Notes: a model not told the origin generated them from the sequence alone. 64,000 bases of DNA from JANMDU01 sp043777675 (GCA_043777675.1 JAYWHR010000031.1:70172-134171); one strand, 5' to 3'. Shown: positions 50,442 to 59,267, counted from the first letter of the stretch. Translations and numbers: made by a program.

Positions 50442-53400
50442 CTACCCCGCCAACAACGCAGCATTGCCGCCTGCGGCTGCGGTGTTCACCGTGATGGTTT
50501 GCTCGGCGCAGAAGCGATAGAGGTAATGCGGGCCGCCGGCTTTGGGGCCAGTACCGCTTAAGCCTTCGCCGCCAAAGGGCTGCACGCCCACCACAGCACC
50601 GATCATGTTACGGTTGATGTAAACATTGCCGATGTGGGCTGCTGAGGCGAGTTGCTGGGCGCGGGAATCGATGCGGGTTTGAATGCCTAGGGTGAGGCCA
50701 TATCCGAGTGCGTTGATCTGCTGGATGACGGCTTGTGGATCGGTGTTGCCATCTTGCCCATAGCGCACGATGTGCAGTACGGGGGCGAAGATTTCTTGTT
50801 TGAGGTCGCTGATGTGGGCAATTTCTACGATACGGGGCGGCAGTATATTTGCTATTGATTCAATAGCGCCTTGCGCAGGCTCGTAGCCGGCTACTGGCCG
50901 ATTTTCCTTATAAATACTGCTCTGGAGATGCTTTTGAATGCCTTCGAGGGCTTCGCTGTCAATCAACGGTCCAACATCAGTGGCAAGCTGCGCAGGATCG
51001 CCGCAGCGCAACTCAATCGCTGCGCCTTTCAGCATCTCGATCACTTTATCGGCAATGGCGTCATGCACGCAAAGCAGGCGCAGGGCGGAGCAGCGCTGGC
51101 CGGCGCTTTTGAAGGCGCTTTGAATGGCGGCATCCACCACTTGCTCGGGCAGGGCGCTGCTGTCGACCAGCATTGCGTTGATGCCACCGGTCTCGGCGAT
51201 CAATGGCGTGATCGGGCCATCTTTGGCCGCGAGCGCGCGGTTGATGATGCGAGCGACTTGGGTGGAGCCGGTAAAGACCACGCCTGCAATGCCCTCCAGA
51301 GCTACGAGGGCAGCGCCTACGGTTTCGCCTGGGCCATGCAGCACCTGCAAAGCGGCTTCGGGCACGCCGGCTTGATGCAAGAGTTTGGCGACCTCTGACG
51401 CAATGAAGGGCGTTTGCTCAGCGGGCTTGGCGAGCACAGTATTTCCAGTGGCCAGAGCCGCTGCCACTTGGCCAAGGAAGATGGCGAGCGGGAAATTCCA
51501 CGGACTGATGCAGACCCAGACGCCGCGTGGCCTCCATCTCAATTCGTTCGTCTCCCCTGTCGGTGATGGCATGTGCATGGGTTGCATCACGCGCTCGGCC
51601 TCTATGGCGTAATAGCGCAGAAAATCTACCGCCTCGCGCACTTCTGATACCGCATCGCCCCAAGTCTTGTGCGCTTCTTTAACCAGCAGCGCACAAAACT
51701 TTGGCGTTTGCGCTTCGAGCAGATCAGCGGCGTCTTGCAGAATCGCTGCACGTTGCTGCACAGACTGATTACTCCAAATTTGATAGCACTTTGCGCTTAT
51801 TTTACGCCGGCTACTGGCCTCTTTTGCTTCAAAAATAGGTATCGTTGGCACTTGCGCAGCAGCGTGTGCCGCGAGCATCGGTGCGCGATGTGTCTCATCT
51901 GCCAAATCCAACCCTGCGCTGTTTTTGCGCGCCTTGCCAAACAGGTCAGGCGGCAACGGCAGGCTAACGTGCGCCGACAAATTGAGCGGAGATGCGAGCA
52001 GCTCATCCATCGGCACACCTGAATCGGTCAGCTGATGCACAAAGGAAGAGTTTGCGCCGTTTTCTAGTAAACGGCGCACAAGGTAGGCCAGTAAATCACG
52101 GTGTGCTCCCACAGGCGCGTAGATGCGCACCCGAATGAGGGGATTTTTCAACACTTCGCGGTAAATGCCCTCGCCCATGCCATGCAGGCGCTGCAGCTCA
52201 AATTCTGCGCCACGCTTTGATGCGAGTTGCATGATGGCGGCAATCGTGGCGGCGTTGTGTGTCGCAAACTGAGGGTAGATCACATCTTTGGCAGCCAGCA
52301 GCGCAGCAGCGCAGGCCAGATAGCTCACATCGGTGTGATTCTTGTGCGTAAACACTGGGTAGTGTGCCAAGCCCAACTCCTGCGCCCGCTTAATCTCGGC
52401 ATCCCAATAAGCGCCTTTGACAAGGCGACACATGAGTTTGACTTGATACTTGCGAGCAATCCGCGCTACTTCCTCAATCAGCTCCATAGCTCGGGTTTGG
52501 TACGACTGCAGCGCGAGCCCAAAGCCACTCCAATCCGGATACGTTTGTACAATCCGAATCACCAATGCTTCAAACACATGGAGCGAGAGCTCCAGCCGAT
52601 CCACCTCTTCTGCGTCTATGGTGAGATTCATATTGGCACTGGCGGCCTGCTCGCATAGCTGCCACACGCGAGGCACGAGTTCGCGTATCACGCGTTCATG
52701 CTGGCTCCACTCGTAGCGCGGGTGCAGGGCAGAGAGTTTGATGGAGATGCCATCGCCCGTTTGCGCGGCATTTTTAGAGTATTTTTGACCGGTAGCCGGC
52801 ATAGATATTGCGCGAGCAGCTATTGATTTAATAGCATTGGAGTAGCTGGCTAAGTAGATATCTGCATCATCTTGGCTGCGCGCACCTTCGCCCAGCATGT
52901 CGTAGCTGAAACTGATGTTGCCCTTTTTGCGTTCCCTAGCTGCCACATCCAAGGCTTCTTCAATCGTCTGCCCGAGCACGAATTGTTTACCGAGCAATTG
53001 CACGGCGCGCAAGGTGGCGGTGACGACAGTTTTTGCGCCGAGTTTGGCGAGCAAGCCCGGTTGGGTCGCACCATCAGAGTCGGGCAAAAAGTGTTTGCTC
53101 ATTGAGATCGCAGCACTGCTCAGGCGAGTCAAAGCGCCCCCACTTGCTCCGTCAGCAGCCCCCTCAAAATCTGCCCGCGAGAGCTGATCAGCGGTCAAAG
53201 CAATGGCCGTATCCGCATCTGGGATACGCAGTAGAGCTTCAGCCAGCCGCATCAAAGCCAAGCCCTCGGCGGATGAAAGTGGATACTCGCGCAGCAAGGA
53301 TTCCATCGCCCAAAACGGTGGTGGATTCTCGCGCACGGCCAGCACCCAAGGTGCAGCTTGTGCAGCAGCAGACGCCCAATCCAAAGCGCCCTCCAACACC

Positions 53401-53486
53401 GCTAGGCGCGCGCAAACAATCTCACCCTCTGGGCGATAAGCGGTAGGCAGGCGATTAGGGAGCGAAAAATTCATGATGACAGCCAT
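50442..53486 (-). CDS. putA: Bifunctional proline dehydrogenase/P5C dehydrogenase PutA
   Basis: A 1014-residue enzyme that oxidises proline to glutamate. It lacks the N-terminal ribbon-helix-helix domain, so it is a catalytic, non-repressor PutA. The proline dehydrogenase barrel includes GISIKLSALHPRY, MNLTIDAEEVDRLELSL, VKLMCRLVKGAYWDAEIKRA and RIYAPVGAH. The aldehyde dehydrogenase domain has ISPWNFPLAIF, VFTGSTQVARII, the glutamate in LIAETGGINAML and the catalytic Cys in SAGQRCSALRLL. Three GCCGGC elements are inserted in frame: about residues 215-234, 552-569 and 860-880, all between conserved blocks. An internal ATG at 53474 is an alternative start. It is divergent from an Lrp-family regulator, which probably controls it. 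Confidence 0.95.
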   Translation of the reverse strand: MAVIMNFSLPNRLPTAYRPEGEIVCARLAVLEGALDWASAAAQAAPWVLAVRENPPPFWAMESLLREYPLSSAEGLALMRLAEALLRIPDADTAIALTADQLSRADFEGAADGASGGALTRLSSAAISMSKHFLPDSDGATQPGLLAKLGAKTVVTATLRAVQLLGKQFVLGQTIEEALDVAARERKKGNISFSYDMLGEGARSQDDADIYLASYSNAIKSIAARAISMPATGQKYSKNAAQTGDGISIKLSALHPRYEWSQHERVIRELVPRVWQLCEQAASANMNLTIDAEEVDRLELSLHVFEALVIRIVQTYPDWSGFGLALQSYQTRAMELIEEVARIARKYQVKLMCRLVKGAYWDAEIKRAQELGLAHYPVFTHKNHTDVSYLACAAALLAAKDVIYPQFATHNAATIAAIMQLASKRGAEFELQRLHGMGEGIYREVLKNPLIRVRIYAPVGAHRDLLAYLVRRLLENGANSSFVHQLTDSGVPMDELLASPLNLSAHVSLPLPPDLFGKARKNSAGLDLADETHRAPMLAAHAAAQVPTIPIFEAKEASSRRKISAKCYQIWSNQSVQQRAAILQDAADLLEAQTPKFCALLVKEAHKTWGDAVSEVREAVDFLRYYAIEAERVMQPMHMPSPTGETNELRWRPRGVWVCISPWNFPLAIFLGQVAAALATGNTVLAKPAEQTPFIASEVAKLLHQAGVPEAALQVLHGPGETVGAALVALEGIAGVVFTGSTQVARIINRALAAKDGPITPLIAETGGINAMLVDSSALPEQVVDAAIQSAFKSAGQRCSALRLLCVHDAIADKVIEMLKGAAIELRCGDPAQLATDVGPLIDSEALEGIQKHLQSSIYKENRPVAGYEPAQGAIESIANILPPRIVEIAHISDLKQEIFAPVLHIVRYGQDGNTDPQAVIQQINALGYGLTLGIQTRIDSRAQQLASAAHIGNVYINRNMIGAVVGVQPFGGEGLSGTGPKAGGPHYLYRFCAEQTITVNTAAAGGNAALLAG
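50848..50907 (+). repeat. GCCGGC element, in-frame inside putA (aldehyde dehydrogenase part)
   Basis: Reads TTTGCTATTGATTCAATAGC, GCCTTGCGCAGGC, then GTAGCCGGCTACTGGCC. It is antisense to putA and is translated as VAGYEPAQGAIESIA, the same frame as the copies in tldD and murJ. Confidence 0.85.
51778..51832 (+). repeat. GCCGGC element, in-frame inside putA (interdomain part)
   Basis: Reads ATTTGATAGCACTTTGCGC, then TTATTTTACGCCGGCTACTG, then GCC. It is antisense to putA and is translated as SSRRKISAKCYQI, matching the argF copy's frame. Confidence 0.82.
52786..52843 (-). repeat. GCCGGC element, in-frame inside putA (before the PRODH barrel)
   Basis: On the minus strand it reads ATGCTATTAAATCAATAGC, TGCTCGCGCAATATC, then TATGCCGGCTACCGGTC. 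It is in the sense orientation and is translated as AIKSIAARAISMPATGQ. Confidence 0.85.
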
Positions 53487-53571
53487 ATTTAGTGAATATG
53501 CAGATCATTCCTTGAAATGAAATGAATTTCTCGCTAAATTAACGGCTTTTACATAAATAATCTTCATAAAT

Positions 53572-54042
53572 ATGTTTGAAAATCCTGAAATCGACAAGAT
53601 TGATCGAAAAATCCTGCAAGTGTTGCAAGAAGATGGCCGCATCAGCAATTTAAAACTTGCCGAAACCATTGGCCTGTCCGCCACTGCGGTGCTCGCGCGC
53701 GCACAGCGCTTGCAGCGCGAGGGTTTCATCTTGGGCTATGAAGCCAAGCTCAATCCTGCAAAGCTAGGCCGAGGCATGGCCGTGTTTGTGGAAGTGCTGC
53801 TGGATCGCACCACGGCGAATGTTTTTGATGCCTTCAAAGCTGCCGTGCAAGTACACGATGAAATCATGGAATGCCATTTGGTCGCCGGTGGTTTTGATTA
53901 TTTAATCAAGTTGCGAGTGGCCGATATGCAGGCCTACAGAGATTTTGCAGGCCGTGTGCTCTGGCAGTTGCCCGGCGTGCGCGAGACACGTACTTATGCC
54001 GTCATGGAAGAAATCAAAGAAAGCACTCGTCTTGCGGTCTAA
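53572..54042 (+). CDS. Lrp/AsnC family regulator, probable putA activator
   Basis: A 156-residue regulator with an N-terminal winged helix (IDRKILQVLQEDGRISNLKL and ETIGLSATAVLARAQRL) and a C-terminal RAM ligand-binding domain (ECHLVAGGFDYLIKLRVADM). The divergent 85-bp gap to putA, from which a PutA lacking its own repressor domain is expressed, strongly suggests a PutR-like proline-responsive activator. The start at 53572 gives the usual short N-terminus before the helix-turn-helix. Confidence 0.9.
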   Translation: MFENPEIDKIDRKILQVLQEDGRISNLKLAETIGLSATAVLARAQRLQREGFILGYEAKLNPAKLGRGMAVFVEVLLDRTTANVFDAFKAAVQVHDEIMECHLVAGGFDYLIKLRVADMQAYRDFAGRVLWQLPGVRETRTYAVMEEIKESTRLAV

Positions 54043-54060
54043 GGGAAAGCCGTCATGCGT

Positions 54061-54080
54061 AACGTGAAATAAATCACGTT
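54061..54080 (+). terminator. Weak hairpin after the Lrp-family gene
   Basis: AACGTGA and TCACGTT pair across a 6-base AT loop 19 bases after the regulator's stop. Only a short T-run follows, so termination is uncertain. The rest of the gap to 54241 shows nothing I can support. Confidence 0.35.
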
Positions 54081-54241
54081 TCTGTGGTGGGATCAAAGCC
54101 GGGTAGGGTTTACGTCATCGATTTGTAGTCAGCATAAGAGGCTACCGGCATGACGCCACCGAAGCGGGTTAAGATTTCGGATGCATGCGCTGCGACAGCT
54201 GTTTGGTAGCGTTATAAAAGAGATTGAATCGTTGGAAGATC

Positions 54242-55318
54242 ATGACTGATCAAAACTGGTACGGTGGGTCAACGCCCATCATTTTTGTGCGCCCGATCGG
54301 TATCGCGGCGGGCGACGCCATGCGCTTGATGGAAGTGGCCAAGAAGCTGCGTGGTCCTGTACGCTGGCGCATGGCGCCTCCCGGCGTGGCTGCCGATGCG
54401 TATCTGGTGCATCGAGATAGTGTTGTCAATGTCGATATCAATTCAGCGACAACTCTACCCACACGCTCTTCGAGCTCTGCGTGGATGGCCTCTTACAGTG
54501 GAGAAAAGCATTCGTCCACGATGCGCAGCGCGCGCAAAATTAGTCTAGACCATCAAGGCTACCATCGCGGCCGCCCTGTTTGCATCCTGGGACAAAGCAA
54601 GGAAGTCAGCAATCTGGACGAAGACGAGTTGGTCGCCTTGAGCTTCCCAGATGCATTGGTCGATCTGGAGCGTGGTTTGGAGTTGCTGCTGCAGGATTTG
54701 GTCGGCTCTCGCATGCTCTACTTGGTCGGCTCGCTTGCGTGGGAGCAGCGCCAAAAATGGGGCACCCACCATTTGCATGCGATTGAATCCGGCCAGTTAA
54801 TAGCCATGATTGACCCTCAATCTTGGCAGTTTTATCTGCTCGAAGGGTGTGGCGTGGAGCGCATGGCCGAGGCGGATATGGTTGCCAAGCCGCGCTCAGT
54901 TGGGTTTGCTGCGCCAAATTTTCATAATTTCAAGCTTGAAGCAGCGCTCTGGGAATTCGCCAAACGCTGCCCAGAGCATTTACTCGATCAGATCTTGCCG
55001 GCCACTTATTTGCAAGAGCCGCTCACGCACCGGCGCGAGACGAACATGAAAGCGCATACGCTCGGAGATCACTGCGTGGCCATCTTACGGACGCTCGATA
55101 CACGTTCACGCACGGCTGATGAGCTGCAAGCCAGCCTTCGCCTCACTCGAGCCTCCTTGATGCGCGCCCTCACCTGCCTTGCCTTAGTGCGGGCCATACA
55201 GCCAGAAACGAAAGGCGCTGGTAGCGTTTTCAGCCACATGGGCAATTGGTGGAGTCGCATGACGGGTAAGACGCCGCTGCATACTTTTGATCGGCAAGCC
55301 AGCTCATCGCGTAATTGA
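54242..55318 (+). CDS. Hypothetical protein (358 aa)
   Basis: I do not recognise this family. It is soluble, with no signal peptide. The middle (DALVDLERGLELLLQDLVGS, then RMLYLVGSLAWEQRQKW) is helical, and the C-terminal part (HCVAILRTLDTRSRTADELQ, then LRLTRASLMRALTCLALVRA) looks like a winged-helix DNA-binding domain, so a regulatory role is possible. GGAAG lies 4 bases before the ATG at 54242. Similar proteins seem common in Burkholderiales genomes but I cannot name one. It is followed 95 bases later by the MFS permease gene. Confidence 0.6.
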   Translation: MTDQNWYGGSTPIIFVRPIGIAAGDAMRLMEVAKKLRGPVRWRMAPPGVAADAYLVHRDSVVNVDINSATTLPTRSSSSAWMASYSGEKHSSTMRSARKISLDHQGYHRGRPVCILGQSKEVSNLDEDELVALSFPDALVDLERGLELLLQDLVGSRMLYLVGSLAWEQRQKWGTHHLHAIESGQLIAMIDPQSWQFYLLEGCGVERMAEADMVAKPRSVGFAAPNFHNFKLEAALWEFAKRCPEHLLDQILPATYLQEPLTHRRETNMKAHTLGDHCVAILRTLDTRSRTADELQASLRLTRASLMRALTCLALVRAIQPETKGAGSVFSHMGNWWSRMTGKTPLHTFDRQASSSRN

Positions 55319-55412
55319 CTGGGCGCAACTAAGTCAGCAGACGAGTCCCGCATGAATCATGCGAGGGCACTGTCGTTGGTTTATATTGCCCTATTCAGTT
55401 AACCAACATGAC

Positions 55413-56651
55413 ATGTCTCATCCAAACTCATCCAGCGCCACTGCGGCAATGACTCCCCGCCGTGAATTTTGGCTATTGCTTACGCTCGCCGGCATACAGT
55501 TCACCCACATTCTTGATTTCATGATCATGATGCCGCTGGGGCCGCAATTTACGCAGATTTTCACTATCACGGATGCGCAGTTTGGTCTCTTGGTCTCGGC
55601 GTACACCTTGGCTGCTGGAGCCTCTGGCTTGTTGGCAGCGACCTACTTGGATAAATTTGACCGAAAAAAACTACTTTTGGCGCTCTATGTCATGTTTGGT
55701 TTGGCTACCCTGGCGTGTGGATTAGCGCCAACGTATTACTCTTTGATGGTGGCTCGCGTATTCGCAGGTATTTTTGGCGGCGTTTTGTCAGCATTATCTC
55801 AAACTATCGTGGCTGACGTTATTCCGTTCGAACGACGTGGCCGAGCGATGGGCATTGTGATGACCTCCTTCTCGCTATCAACGGTTGCAGGTGTGCCTTT
55901 GGGGCTGTTTTTGGCAGCGCATTTCAGCTGGCATGCGCCATTTTTCGGCATCGCAGCGTTGGTAGGTTTGCTGGCTGCGGGTGCTTTTGTCACTTTGCCA
56001 CCCTTGTCTGACCATTTGAAAATGACAAACAGGCCATCAGCCTGGAGCGGCATCAAGCAAGTGCTTGTCGATACCAACCACCTGAAAGCATTTGCGTTTT
56101 CTGGTTTGTTGATGTTCGCCGGTTTTACCGTTATACCTTTCATCACCATTTACTTGCAAGCCAACGTCGGATGGCGCACCGACCAAGTACCGTATGTTTA
56201 TCTGTGCGGTGGCGTAGTTACACTTTTCACTGCCCGCTTAATTGGTGTAATGACCGATAAAAAGGGCAAGGTAGTCATGTTTCGCTTGATGGCAGTTTTG
56301 GTTATTATTCCCATGGTGGCTAGCACTTTAACGGAGGGTTGGCCGATGTGGGCCGTACTGCTGATTTCTACTGCGTTTTTTGCATGTATGAGTGGGCGCA
56401 TGATCCCAGGCATGGCCATCATCACGTCGGCTGCTAACCCACAATTGCGCGGCACGTTTATGGCGCTGAATTCAGCGGTGCAGTCGGCAGCCATGGGGGT
56501 TGCGGCCTTCATTGGCGGTCTCATCATCAGCCGAGATGCTCAAAACTTGGTTCAAAACTACTGGGTAGCTGCCTTGTTAGGTGCTGCGTCCAGTGTTGCT
56601 GCTATATTTTTGGTAACTAAATTGAAGTTGTATCAGTCGCCCAAGGCTTAA
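55413..56651 (+). CDS. MFS transporter, drug/sugar efflux-like
   Basis: A 412-residue major facilitator with 12 predicted helices. Family signatures: ILDFMIMMPLGPQFTQIF in helix 1, DKFDRKKLLLALYVMFGLAT (motif A) in loop 2-3, and VIPFERRGRAMGIVMTSFSL between helices 4 and 5. The helix 5 motif GVPLGLFLA resembles AraJ-like efflux proteins. The substrate is unknown. The ATG at 55413 is chosen because the longer reading adds a tail unlike the family. The base composition in the second half is more AT-rich than the left part of the window. It replaces the lptB-rpoN genes that often precede hpf. Confidence 0.86.
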   Translation: MSHPNSSSATAAMTPRREFWLLLTLAGIQFTHILDFMIMMPLGPQFTQIFTITDAQFGLLVSAYTLAAGASGLLAATYLDKFDRKKLLLALYVMFGLATLACGLAPTYYSLMVARVFAGIFGGVLSALSQTIVADVIPFERRGRAMGIVMTSFSLSTVAGVPLGLFLAAHFSWHAPFFGIAALVGLLAAGAFVTLPPLSDHLKMTNRPSAWSGIKQVLVDTNHLKAFAFSGLLMFAGFTVIPFITIYLQANVGWRTDQVPYVYLCGGVVTLFTARLIGVMTDKKGKVVMFRLMAVLVIIPMVASTLTEGWPMWAVLLISTAFFACMSGRMIPGMAIITSAANPQLRGTFMALNSAVQSAAMGVAAFIGGLIISRDAQNLVQNYWVAALLGAASSVAAIFLVTKLKLYQSPKA

Positions 56652-56872
56652 TTTAGTATGTGGTTACATGGGTCTACATCAAATATTTAAAAATTTCACA
56701 TGAAACCTATTTTGGCACTTGCAAATATTGGTAGGCAGGCGCATAGTGAAGTGGCTTGAAGAAAATTGGTTTTGATTAGATGCCTACCTTCAAGTTTCAC
56801 CCACGCACTGGTTGTAAAGGTAGAAATATGCTGCAACCTGTGCGATCTTGTATTTGTTTTAGGAGGCTACGT

Positions 56873-57202
56873 ATGAATTTGACAATCAGCGGTCACCATC
56901 TTGAAGTTACCCCAGCGTTACGCAGCTATGTAACGGCTAAGTTAGATCGAATTACACGGCATTTTGACCAACTGGTTGATGTGAAAGTTTTACTAACGGT
57001 AGAAAATCAAAAGGAAAAAGACCGACGACAGCGCGCTGAATGCAATATTCATGTCAAAGGCAGTGATATGTTTGCTGAAAGTTCGCATGAAGATTTATAT
57101 GCTGCGGTCGACGATCTGGTCGACAAGCTGGATCGACAAGTCGGACGCCACAAAGACAAGGTGAAAGATCACCATCACGATGCACCAAAACGCTTGATGT
57201 AG
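56873..57202 (+). CDS. hpf: Ribosome hibernation promoting factor (short HPF)
   Basis: A 109-residue protein of the HPF/YfiA family, which binds the 30S decoding site in stationary phase. It has MNLTISGHHLEVTPALRSYV, the acidic ECNIHVKGSDMFAESSHEDL and YAAVDDLVDKLDRQVGRHKD, and no long-form C-terminal dimer domain. The start has an excellent AGGAGG 6 bases upstream, which decides against earlier in-frame starts. A strong terminator follows. The 221-bp gap before it (56652-56872) shows no gene; no clear sigma-54 site was found. Confidence 0.93.
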   Translation: MNLTISGHHLEVTPALRSYVTAKLDRITRHFDQLVDVKVLLTVENQKEKDRRQRAECNIHVKGSDMFAESSHEDLYAAVDDLVDKLDRQVGRHKDKVKDHHHDAPKRLM

Positions 57203-57239
57203 TCAGTTACGACAGCACAGCTTTAGTTGTAAAAACTGT

Positions 57240-57288
57240 ACCGCCCTACAAAAAGCTTTCAGGTGAGAGCTGTTTGTAGGGCGGTTTT
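57240..57288 (+). terminator. Terminator after hpf
   Basis: ACCGCCCTACAAA pairs with TTTGTAGGGCGGT across a 20-base loop, followed by TTTT. It separates hpf from ptsN. Confidence 0.88.
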
Positions 57289-57377
57289 GCGCTTGAAGCA
57301 AAATTTGGTTCATTTCCCTAAAATTTAGGGCGAATTCATTCTTAATTCATAGCTCGGTGCATAATCTCCTTCCACGT

Positions 57378-57848
57378 ATGAACAGACTTTCCAGCATATT
57401 GCCCGCTCCACAAGTGCTTGTGGGCGTAGAGGCTACCAGCAAAAAACGCGCTTTTGAGGAAGCTGGTTTGTTGTTTGAACAGCTGCACGGCTTGAACCGT
57501 GCTACGGTGACAGACAGCTTGTTTGCGCGTGAGCGACTAGGCTCCACAGGTCTTGGGCATGGTGTAGCCATCCCTCATGGCCGCATCAAGGGCATGAAAA
57601 CGCCCATGGCGGCCGTCTTTCGGTTGGCGCAACCTATTGGTTTCGACGCGCCAGATGAGTTGCCCGTTAATTTGTTGATTTTTTTACTGGTGCCCGAAGC
57701 GGCAACGCAGAAGCATCTCGAAATTTTGTCTGAAATCGCGGAATTATTGAGCGATACAACGTTACGCGATAAGTTGCAAACGACACAAGACGCTGTTCAA
57801 CTGCACCACTTGATTACTGGCTGGCTGGCAACCCAAGGCGTTGCATGA
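57378..57848 (+). CDS. ptsN: PTS IIA protein, PtsN-type (nitrogen PTS)
   Basis: A 156-residue EIIA-Ntr protein that takes phosphate from NPr and regulates potassium and nitrogen responses. The phospho-acceptor histidine is in GLGHGVAIPHGRIKG, and the fold is supported by RLAQPIGFDAPDELPVNLLIFLLVP. The start at 57378 fits the family length. It overlaps hprK by four bases, so it is coupled. The position between hpf and hprK is typical for Betaproteobacteria. Confidence 0.94.
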   Translation: MNRLSSILPAPQVLVGVEATSKKRAFEEAGLLFEQLHGLNRATVTDSLFARERLGSTGLGHGVAIPHGRIKGMKTPMAAVFRLAQPIGFDAPDELPVNLLIFLLVPEAATQKHLEILSEIAELLSDTTLRDKLQTTQDAVQLHHLITGWLATQGVA

Positions 57849-58792
57849 AGCCCACCGTTGTTAGTGCAGACGTTCTATTTGAAGCCTTTCGAACCTACTT
57901 GAAGTGGGACTGGCTGGTCGGTTTGGCGGCTTCTGAGCGCCGATTTGATGAGGTTGCCGTTCGCGCAGCGCGTTCAAGTGCTGATTTGGTGGGTTATCTC
58001 AACTACATCCATCCTTATCGTTTACAGGTTTTAGGCGAGCGCGAAGTCGCTTATTTGACCAATGGCACTGAGGCGGACTGTGCGCGGCGTATCGCCAGAA
58101 TCGTCAAGCTTGAACCGCCTTTGCTGGTACTCGGTGATGGGCAAACGCCGCCACCTAGTTTGCTGACTTTATGTGAGCGTGCTCAAATCCCATTATTTGC
58201 GACCAAAGAATCTGCCGCTTTTGTGATCGATGTGTTGCGCGCTTACCTGGCCAAGCATTTTTCTGACCGCACCACCATGCATGGCGTGTTCATGGATATT
58301 TTGGGTTTGGGTGTGATGATCACCGGCGAATCTGGGCTGGGTAAAAGCGAGTTAGGCTTGGAGTTGATTTCCCGTGGTAACGGCTTGGTGGCTGACGATG
58401 CGGTGGATTTATTTCGTATCAACCAAACCACCATTGAAGGCCGCTGTCCCGATTTGTTGCAGAACTTGCTAGAAGTGCGTGGCATTGGATTGCTGGATAT
58501 TAGGGCTATTTTTGGAGAAACAGCCGTTCGCAGACGTATGCGTTTGAAGCTGATCGTTCATTTGGTGCGCCGCGAAACCATGGAGCGCGACTACGACCGC
58601 ATGCCCTCTGTGCCTTTAACGCAGGATGTTCTCGGCATTCCCGTGCGTAAAGTGGTGATTCAAGTCGTGGCAGGTCGAAATATTGCGGTTTTAGTCGAAG
58701 CCGCTGTTCGCAACACTATTTTGCAACTACGCGGTATTGATACCTATGAAGAATTTGCCCAGCGCCAGCGCAAAGCGATGGGCGCAGGTTAA
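57845..58792 (+). CDS. hprK: HPr kinase/phosphorylase HprK
   Basis: A 315-residue bifunctional enzyme that phosphorylates HPr (or NPr) on serine and reverses it. It has the Walker A motif TGESGLGKSELGLELISRG with the catalytic-site DD in LVADDAVDL, the HprK signature VRGIGLLDIRAIFGETAVR and LRGIDTYEEF near the C-terminus. ptsN stop overlaps the ATG. In Proteobacteria HprK usually acts with PTS-Ntr and no sugar uptake PTS. Confidence 0.96.
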   Translation: MKPTVVSADVLFEAFRTYLKWDWLVGLAASERRFDEVAVRAARSSADLVGYLNYIHPYRLQVLGEREVAYLTNGTEADCARRIARIVKLEPPLLVLGDGQTPPPSLLTLCERAQIPLFATKESAAFVIDVLRAYLAKHFSDRTTMHGVFMDILGLGVMITGESGLGKSELGLELISRGNGLVADDAVDLFRINQTTIEGRCPDLLQNLLEVRGIGLLDIRAIFGETAVRRRMRLKLIVHLVRRETMERDYDRMPSVPLTQDVLGIPVRKVVIQVVAGRNIAVLVEAAVRNTILQLRGIDTYEEFAQRQRKAMGAG

Positions 58793-58817
58793 TTTCAAAG
58801 AAAAGCGGATGGAGCGG

Positions 58818-59267
58818 CTAAGTTTGTCGCCCCGTATTGGGTTTAATCAAATTCGGGCATTTCGCCTTGGTGCAGTTGGCATACAGGCTCAAAGCGTGCT
58901 CAGCAATCGTAAAACCTTTCGCCTTGGCAATGGCTTTTTGCCGTTTTTCAATCTCTTCGTCAAAAAACTCTTCAACCTTGCCACAGTCTAGGCAGATCAA
59001 ATGATCGTGGTGGTGTCCTTCGTTGAGCTCATACACGGCTCTGCCACCATCAAAACTGCTGCGCGTCAAAATACTGGCTTGCTCAAATTGAAGCAACACG
59101 CGGTAAACGGTCGCCAGCCCAATGTCCGTACGATCTTGCAAGAGGATGCGGAACACATCTTCAGCGGTCATATGGCGCGGCTCACCCTTCTGGAAAATTT
59201 CCAAAATCTTCAAGCGAGGCAAGGTTGCTTTCAAGCCCGTATTTTTTAGTTCGTCAATAGTGCTCAT
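58818..59267 (-). CDS. fur: Ferric uptake regulator Fur
   Basis: A 149-residue iron-responsive repressor. It has the N-terminal winged helix (KNTGLKATLPRLKILEIFQ, TAEDVFRILLQDRTDIGLAT), metal-binding residues in ELNEGHHHDHLICLDCGKVEE and the C-terminal cysteines in YANCTKAKCPNL. It is divergent from bamE, a common arrangement in Proteobacteria; the shared 92-bp region probably carries both promoters and a Fur site, which I could not place firmly. Confidence 0.96.
   Translation of the reverse strand: MSTIDELKNTGLKATLPRLKILEIFQKGEPRHMTAEDVFRILLQDRTDIGLATVYRVLLQFEQASILTRSSFDGGRAVYELNEGHHHDHLICLDCGKVEEFFDEEIEKRQKAIAKAKGFTIAEHALSLYANCTKAKCPNLIKPNTGRQT

Noticed and set aside
54110..54160. GGCTACCGGCATGACG considered as another GCCGGC element
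   Set aside because: The palindromic left half and GCGC core are absent; the resemblance is limited to a few bases.
56700..56780. Possible sigma-54 promoter (TGGCAC...TTGG) before hpf
   Set aside because: The spacing between the GG and GC elements does not fit the -24/-12 consensus.
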